Below are positions 6,626-10,029 of a DNA stretch of 10,029 nucleotides, one piece after another. Origin of the DNA: Porphyrobacter sp. (lineage in GTDB: Bacteria > Pseudomonadota > Alphaproteobacteria > Sphingomonadales > Sphingomonadaceae); NCBI GenBank assembly GCA_021732945.1, contig JAKFWB010000559.1, forward strand, positions 1-10,029. The letters run 5' to 3'. Position 1 is the stretch's first letter; each line of letters starts with the position of its first letter. The position numbers and the translations under genes were made by a program. The notes beneath the pieces are model-generated. The model saw nothing but the letters and a program-made list of their open reading frames with translations, had not been told where the DNA came from and searched no databases.

Positions 6626-7300
6626 CTACCCCAGATCGAACACGTAGCCCAATGACCGCACGGTGCGCAGCGGATTGCCGCCTCCTGCCGCCTTGATCGC
6701 GCGGCGCAGGCGGCCAATCCAGACATCGACGGTGCGCTCATCAATCGGCGGTTCGCGCTTGCCCAGCCCGCTGATCAGGTCATCACGGGTCAGTACCCGG
6801 TTGGGGTTTTCGGCAAAGAAGCGCAGCAACCGGAATTCGTTGGGCCGCAGCACGATCGGTGCCTCGTTCCAGCGCGCTTGCAACGCGGCCATGTCGATCG
6901 ACAATGCCCCGAGCTCAAACCGCTGCGTGGCGTGGCGTTCAGCCCCGCGCGATTGCAGCGCCAGCACCCGATCCAGCACGGCGGTGCGGGTCAGCGGGCC
7001 GGTCACATAATCATCCGCCCCGGCGCGAAGGGCGCGGCGGCGATCCTCGGCGTCGTCCGCTTCCAGCACCATCGTGACATGGGCATCAGCCGTGCGGGGA
7101 TCGGCGCGCAGGCGGCGACACATCTCCAGCCCGGCGAGTTGCGGCAGCACCCAGTCGACAAAGGCCCACATCGGCCCTTCGACCAACCGCCGCGGCCCTT
7201 CGGGCCCCAGCCGATCGAAGGTAAAGCGCCGCTGATCGTGCACGAAATCCTCAAGGCTTTCGCCAAGGTCGCTGGTCAGGAAGATATTGACGACGTCCAT
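6626..7300 (-). CDS. PhoB/OmpR-type response regulator with atypical receiver domain
   Basis: This 224-residue protein has an N-terminal receiver-like domain (about 1-115) and a C-terminal winged-helix DNA-binding domain (about 128-223; LRPNEFRLLRFFAENPNRVL, DERTVDVWIGRLRRAI, and LRTVRSLGYVF are classic PhoB-family landmarks). The phospho-acceptor is kept: D49 in FVDWVLPQLAGLEMCRRLR aligns with PhoB's LDWMLPG. Other conserved receiver residues are changed: the N-terminal acidic pair is reduced to TSD (D11 only), the switch Thr is Glu (E80 in VLEADD), and the conserved Lys of 'TKP' is Gly (G101 in VTGPL). This suggests weak, altered or phosphorylation-independent activation. No histidine kinase gene is adjacent. 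It converges on the TonB receptor gene. There is no clear Shine-Dalgarno, so the start is likely but not certain. It is probably not the canonical phoB; the exact regulon is unknown. Confidence 0.88.
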   Translation of the reverse strand: MDVVNIFLTSDLGESLEDFVHDQRRFTFDRLGPEGPRRLVEGPMWAFVDWVLPQLAGLEMCRRLRADPRTADAHVTMVLEADDAEDRRRALRAGADDYVTGPLTRTAVLDRVLALQSRGAERHATQRFELGALSIDMAALQARWNEAPIVLRPNEFRLLRFFAENPNRVLTRDDLISGLGKREPPIDERTVDVWIGRLRRAIKAAGGGNPLRTVRSLGYVFDLG

Positions 7301-7343
7301 GCGTGCCCCGCGCTGCTGTCAGCGCAGGGAGTGGCGCAGGTGT

Positions 7344-7361
7344 GTGACGCGTTCGTGACTG
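7344..7361 (-). promoter_or_regulatory. GTCAC direct repeat with 11-bp period upstream of the regulator
   Basis: On the minus strand CAGTCAC-GAAC-GCGTCAC resembles a degenerate PHO box (two 7-bp half-sites, 4-bp spacer). It starts 44 bp upstream of the regulator ATG, where autoregulation would be expected. Only the GTCAC core is shared with the better site at 1120-1137, so the call is tentative. Confidence 0.35.
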
Positions 7362-7410
7362 GATTGCAGCAATGCGAAAGGCTGCGGTTCTCGCCTGTAT
7401 TTGCCCCGTT

Positions 7411-8151
7411 TCAGGACAGGGTGAGGCCGCCATCGACCACCAGCGTCTGGCCGGTGATGTAGGCTGATAGCGGCGAGGCGAGGAACAGCGCGGCGCCCGC
7501 CATATCCTCGGGCGTGCCCATGCGGCGCAGGGGGATCGCCTTAAGGCTGGCTTCGAGGCGTTCGGGGTGATCGGTGGTCACCGATGTGAGCTTGGTCGGC
7601 ACCAGCCCCGGCGCGATGCCGTTGACGCGGATACCGTCGCGCGCCCAGGCCTCGCCCAGCGTCTTGGTGAGGCTCGCCGCGCCTGCCTTGGAGGCAGCAT
7701 AAGCGGGCGTGCCAAGGGTCGATTTGAACGCGGCGACGCTGGAGACGATGATGATCACGCCCTTGCTCGCGGCCAGCGCCGGGTGGAACGCGCGCGCGGC
7801 GTCCATCAACGAATTGAGGTTGATATCGACCACCGCATCCCAACCCTCACGAGCGAATTCCTGCCGCCCATAGCGCACCGTGCCTTGGGAGAGGACGAGG
7901 ACATCGACCGGGCCGATTGCCCCCGCCAGTCGGTCAGCGGAGGTCCGGTCGGTGAGGTCGAGTTGGCGGTAATCGAGGCCGGTGAAATCGCTGTCTTCGG
8001 CCTCGAGATAATCGCCGAAATCAGGCCGCGTGCCGGTGACGGTAACGCTCGCCCCCCGCCCCCGGAAGCCGTGCGCAATGCCATTCCCGATCCCGCTCGA
8101 CCCGCCGATGACGAGGACGCGCTTGCCGGTGAAGTCGAGGGGGTCGGTCAT
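7411..8151 (-). CDS. Short-chain dehydrogenase/reductase, FabG-like
   Basis: The 246-residue protein is a classical SDR: nucleotide-binding GGSSGIG (16-22), LSQG in place of the usual NNAG (87-90), the structural Asn in DINLNS (N111), catalytic Ser in VSSVAAF (137/138), and YAASK with Tyr151 and Lys155. The PG motif (181-182) and terminal VVDGG complete the FabG-like pattern. Such enzymes reduce or oxidise a carbonyl/alcohol with NAD(P)H. Substrate is not readable, but the acyl-CoA dehydrogenase in the same operon suggests an acyl or 3-hydroxyacyl substrate. The ATG follows the GNAT stop with one base between (TGACATG), implying translational coupling. The reading frame extends upstream to 8421 only because the GNAT gene is overlapped; there is no SDR homology there. 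Confidence 0.9.
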   Translation of the reverse strand: MTDPLDFTGKRVLVIGGSSGIGNGIAHGFRGRGASVTVTGTRPDFGDYLEAEDSDFTGLDYRQLDLTDRTSADRLAGAIGPVDVLVLSQGTVRYGRQEFAREGWDAVVDINLNSLMDAARAFHPALAASKGVIIIVSSVAAFKSTLGTPAYAASKAGAASLTKTLGEAWARDGIRVNGIAPGLVPTKLTSVTTDHPERLEASLKAIPLRRMGTPEDMAGAALFLASPLSAYITGQTLVVDGGLTLS

Positions 8152-8152
8152 G

Positions 8153-8626
8153 TCAGGCGTACTCCAAACAATAGCGCCGCTTCTGCCGTTCGCCACGGGC
8201 AAAATAGCGATCGTAATCCGACGGGAGATCGACTGTTTCGACATAGGTTGCGCCCAACCACTCCATAACGCGGATGGAGGCGGCATTTTCCGGATTACAG
8301 CCAAGCCATAGGGGCTGCAGGCAGTGGCTTCGCGCCAGAGGAAGGAGCAGTCTGACCGCGCGGCCTGCCAGTCGGTTCCCTCTGAATGCCTCGTCGATCC
8401 CAAAGCCGACGTGACCGGCAAAGCGAACCAGACGCTCGTTGTCGCCCACTCTCAAACTGATCGTCCCTGCCCTTTCATCGCCCACCATCACATCGAACCG
8501 ATAGGCTGGCACCGCCCAAGGCGATCCGGTCGGCGAATAAATCTCGTCCAATTGCAGGTGCAGTTCACCATCGCGCGTTTCGCCGAGGATCGTTGACGCG
8601 TGGGTCGGTGACACATCCGGCTGCAT
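8153..8626 (-). CDS. GNAT-family N-acetyltransferase
   Basis: This 157-residue single-domain protein shows the GNAT core: beta-strand GHVGFGID (about 71-78), acetyl-CoA loop FRGNRLAG (a variant of R-G-x-G-x-A, with Arg at the second Gly position), a helix RAVRLLLPLARSH, then WLGCNPENAASIRVMEWLGA, the usual strand-beta-bulge-helix that packs acetyl-CoA. The end, DYDRYFARGERQKRRYCLEYA, resembles a subgroup of uncharacterised COG1670-like GNATs. The acceptor substrate is unknown. A GAGGGG overlapping the stop codon of the upstream acyl-CoA dehydrogenase lies 8 nt before the ATG, showing operon structure. It could act on lipid-derived, amino or antibiotic substrates; nothing here decides. Confidence 0.82.
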   Translation of the reverse strand: MQPDVSPTHASTILGETRDGELHLQLDEIYSPTGSPWAVPAYRFDVMVGDERAGTISLRVGDNERLVRFAGHVGFGIDEAFRGNRLAGRAVRLLLPLARSHCLQPLWLGCNPENAASIRVMEWLGATYVETVDLPSDYDRYFARGERQKRRYCLEYA

Positions 8627-8638
8627 GTCACGGACCCC

Positions 8639-9781
8639 TCAAATCGACCGCGAGATCACTTCCTTCATGATCTCGTTCGTCCCGCCAAAGATCCGCGTCA
8701 CGCGCGCATCGCGCCACAGGCGGGCGATGGCGTATTCGTTCATGTAGCCCGCCCCGCCGTGGAGTTGCAGCGATGCGTCGCACAGCTCCCACTGGAGGTC
8801 GGTGTGCCACAGCTTGGCCGCGCTCGCCTCGGAGGTGGTGAGTTCGCCCGCGAGGTGCTTGCGGATCGCCCAGTCGAGGTGTGCCCAGCCCACTTGCAGC
8901 TTGGCCTTGAGGTCGGCGAGCGTGAACTTGGTATTCTGGAATTCGAACACCGTCTTGCCGAAAGCCTTGCGGTCCTTGGTGAATGTGACCGCCTCGTCAA
9001 ACGCCCGCTGCGCCGCGGCTTGCGCGCCGACCGCGATGCCGAGCCGTTCCTGCGGCAGTTCTTCCATCAGGTGGACAAACCCCATGCCCTCTGCGCCGAG
9101 GATGTTGGTCATCGGCACGCGGCAGTCGTTGAAGAACAGTTCGGAGGTGTCGGCGGCGTGCTGGCCGATCTTGTCGAGATTGCGCCCGCGCTCGAATCCG
9201 GGGGTGTCGGCGTCGACCAGCACCAGCGAAATGCCCTTCGATCCCAGCTCGGGATCGGTCTTGGCGACCACGATCACCACATCGGCGTTCTGGCCGTTGG
9301 TGATGTAGGTTTTCGACCCGTTGATGACGAGGTGGTTGCCGTCCTTCTTGGCGGTGGTGCGGATGCCCTGAAGGTCGGAGCCCGCGCCGGGTTCGGTCAT
9401 CGCAATCGCGGTGATGATGTCGCCGCTGACCATGCCGGGGAGATACTTGGCGCGCTGTTCATCGTTGCCCAGCCGCTCGAAGTAATTCGCCGTGATGTCG
9501 TTCTGGAGCGTGAAGCCCGCCGAAGAGCCGAGGTAGGACAGTTCCTCGGTCAGCACGCAGTTGAACCCGAAATCGAGGCCGAGGCCGCCGTTCTCCTCCT
9601 TCACCGTCATGCACAGCATCCCGGCGTCGCCCATTGTTTTCCACACGTCGCGCGGAACGATGCCGTTGGCTTCGTGATCGTCCATGTGCGGGGTCAGGTG
9701 CTCGGCGAAGACCTTGCGGACGGTGTCGCGGAAGGCCTCGTGGTCTTCGTTATAGGCGGTGCGATAGGAGGTTGCGAGCAT
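8639..9781 (-). CDS. Acyl-CoA dehydrogenase, long-chain-type
   Basis: The 380-residue protein matches the full acyl-CoA dehydrogenase fold. Visible hallmarks are AMTEPGAGSD (127-136, FAD/substrate), KTYITNG (157-163), FTKDRKAFGK (267-276), QLHGGAGYMNEY (339-350) and RIFGGTNEIMK (363-373). The usual catalytic Glu before GT in short- and medium-chain enzymes is replaced by Gly366; instead the Glu in LPQERL (E245) matches the position used by long-chain and isovaleryl-CoA dehydrogenases, and the C-terminus resembles vertebrate LCAD. The enzyme would introduce the alpha,beta double bond in the first step of fatty-acid beta-oxidation, passing electrons to ETF. Start ATG has GGAGAG 7 nt upstream. 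It leads the ACAD-GNAT-SDR operon. Chain-length preference is inferred. Confidence 0.93.
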   Translation of the reverse strand: MLATSYRTAYNEDHEAFRDTVRKVFAEHLTPHMDDHEANGIVPRDVWKTMGDAGMLCMTVKEENGGLGLDFGFNCVLTEELSYLGSSAGFTLQNDITANYFERLGNDEQRAKYLPGMVSGDIITAIAMTEPGAGSDLQGIRTTAKKDGNHLVINGSKTYITNGQNADVVIVVAKTDPELGSKGISLVLVDADTPGFERGRNLDKIGQHAADTSELFFNDCRVPMTNILGAEGMGFVHLMEELPQERLGIAVGAQAAAQRAFDEAVTFTKDRKAFGKTVFEFQNTKFTLADLKAKLQVGWAHLDWAIRKHLAGELTTSEASAAKLWHTDLQWELCDASLQLHGGAGYMNEYAIARLWRDARVTRIFGGTNEIMKEVISRSI

Positions 9782-9819
9782 GGGGGTTCTCTCCGGAGGA
9801 AGGGTTTTGATTTGCCACG

Positions 9820-9848
9820 ATAGAAGCCCGCCACCAGCGAAGGGTCAA
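9820..9848 (-). promoter_or_regulatory. Possible promoter of the acyl-CoA dehydrogenase operon
   Basis: On the minus strand TTGACC (9843-9848) resembles a -35 and is 17 bp from TTCTAT (9820-9825), a weak -10. It lies about 40 bp before the start codon. The -10 match is poor, so this is tentative. Confidence 0.3.
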
Positions 9849-9889
9849 GCGCGAAAGTGGGGGTGCGTGAGGTCCACACCAACTCCCCT

Positions 9890-9972
9890 CGTCGCCCCGG
9901 ACTTGATCCGGGGCTAGGCTTTTTTAGGCGCAACAGAAGGCAGCCAAGCCCCGTGTCAAGCACGGGGCGACG
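9890..9972. repeat. REP-like inverted pair (two 31-bp units, 21-bp spacer)
   Basis: Units at 9890-9920 and 9942-9972 are inverted copies, diverged mainly around the stem centre. Each contains its own 7-bp-stem hairpin: CCCCGGA-CTTGA-TCCGGGG and CCCCGTG-TCAAG-CACGGGG. The outer arms CGTCGCCCC / GGGGCGACG pair exactly. Such CCCCGGA-TCCGGGG palindromes are a common dispersed repeat type in alphaproteobacteria. The right unit may also help terminate the minus-strand gene ending at 9982. Confidence 0.7.
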
Positions 9973-9981
9973 GGGCGTTAA

Positions 9982-10029
9982 CTAGGATCGATTGCACACC
10001 ACCAGCACGTGCAGCGCGCTCCCGTCTTC
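9982..10029 (-). CDS. C-terminal end of an unidentified minus-strand gene (partial)
   Basis: The minus strand from the right edge reads EDGSALHVLVVCNRS and then TAG. Twelve of fifteen codons end in G or C, in line with the neighbouring genes, and a hydrophobic strand near the C-terminus is protein-like. The other two minus-strand frames are less convincing. Too little is present to name a family. It would be transcribed toward the REP-like pair and the acyl-CoA dehydrogenase operon. Confidence 0.4.
   Translation of the reverse strand, partial: EDGSALHVLVVCNRS

Noticed and set aside
6878..7462. A 194-codon plus-strand open frame across the regulator gene
   Set aside because: It is antisense to the regulator and its upstream gap, has no domain or ribosome binding site, and the minus-strand product is convincing.
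8152..8421. N-terminal extension of the SDR to 8421
   Set aside because: The extra 90 residues lie inside the GNAT gene in another frame; the SDR fold starts at the ATG at 8151 right after the GNAT stop.
8759..9823. A 354-codon plus-strand open frame opposite the acyl-CoA dehydrogenase
   Set aside because: It mirrors the codon pattern of the strongly identified minus-strand gene, is rich in Arg/Gly/Ala/Val and has no recognisable domain or ribosome binding site.

Overview
The window looks like a GC-rich alphaproteobacterial chromosome, most likely a sphingomonad (Erythrobacteraceae-like). This rests on high third-position GC, a TonB-dependent receptor whose plug begins with the sphingomonad-type 'IIVTGRR' motif, an alphaproteobacterial PhoB/OmpR-type regulator, and REP-like palindromes with a CCCCGGA-TCCGGGG core. 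No rRNA, tRNA, CRISPR array or transposase was seen. The taxonomic call is inference.

Left block, minus strand, 1-1080: the first genes of a VirB-type type IV secretion operon in the order lytic transglycosylase (virB1-like), pilin (virB2), virB3; the operon runs off the left edge. A direct repeat matching the PHO box consensus (CTGTCAC-N4-CTGTCAT) lies 40 nt upstream of its first start codon. Next comes a small secreted TPR protein (minus), with a sigma70-like promoter and an intrinsic terminator of its own.

Central block, plus strand, 1862-6482: a putative surface uptake system. It consists of an exported lipoprotein with a Pro-Thr linker and a predicted right-handed beta-helix, then a 911-residue TonB-dependent outer-membrane receptor. 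A candidate terminator or attenuator separates the two genes, and a strong hairpin terminator follows the receptor. The region upstream of the lipoprotein carries eight GTCA(T/C)-type elements in about 80 bp, some at the 11- and 22-bp spacing typical of PhoB-family sites.

Right block, minus strand: a PhoB/OmpR-type response regulator with an eroded receiver domain (phospho-acceptor Asp kept; acidic pair, Thr and Lys replaced), with another 11-bp-spaced GTCAC repeat just upstream. It is followed by a tight acyl-CoA dehydrogenase / GNAT acetyltransferase / SDR operon. A REP-like inverted pair and the last codons of an unidentified minus-strand gene close the window.

The most interesting possibility is that the type IV secretion operon, the lipoprotein/receptor pair and the regulator share PhoB-like control, perhaps phosphate-responsive. 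This is inferred from repeat spacing and is untested. The catabolic operon at the right looks independent.
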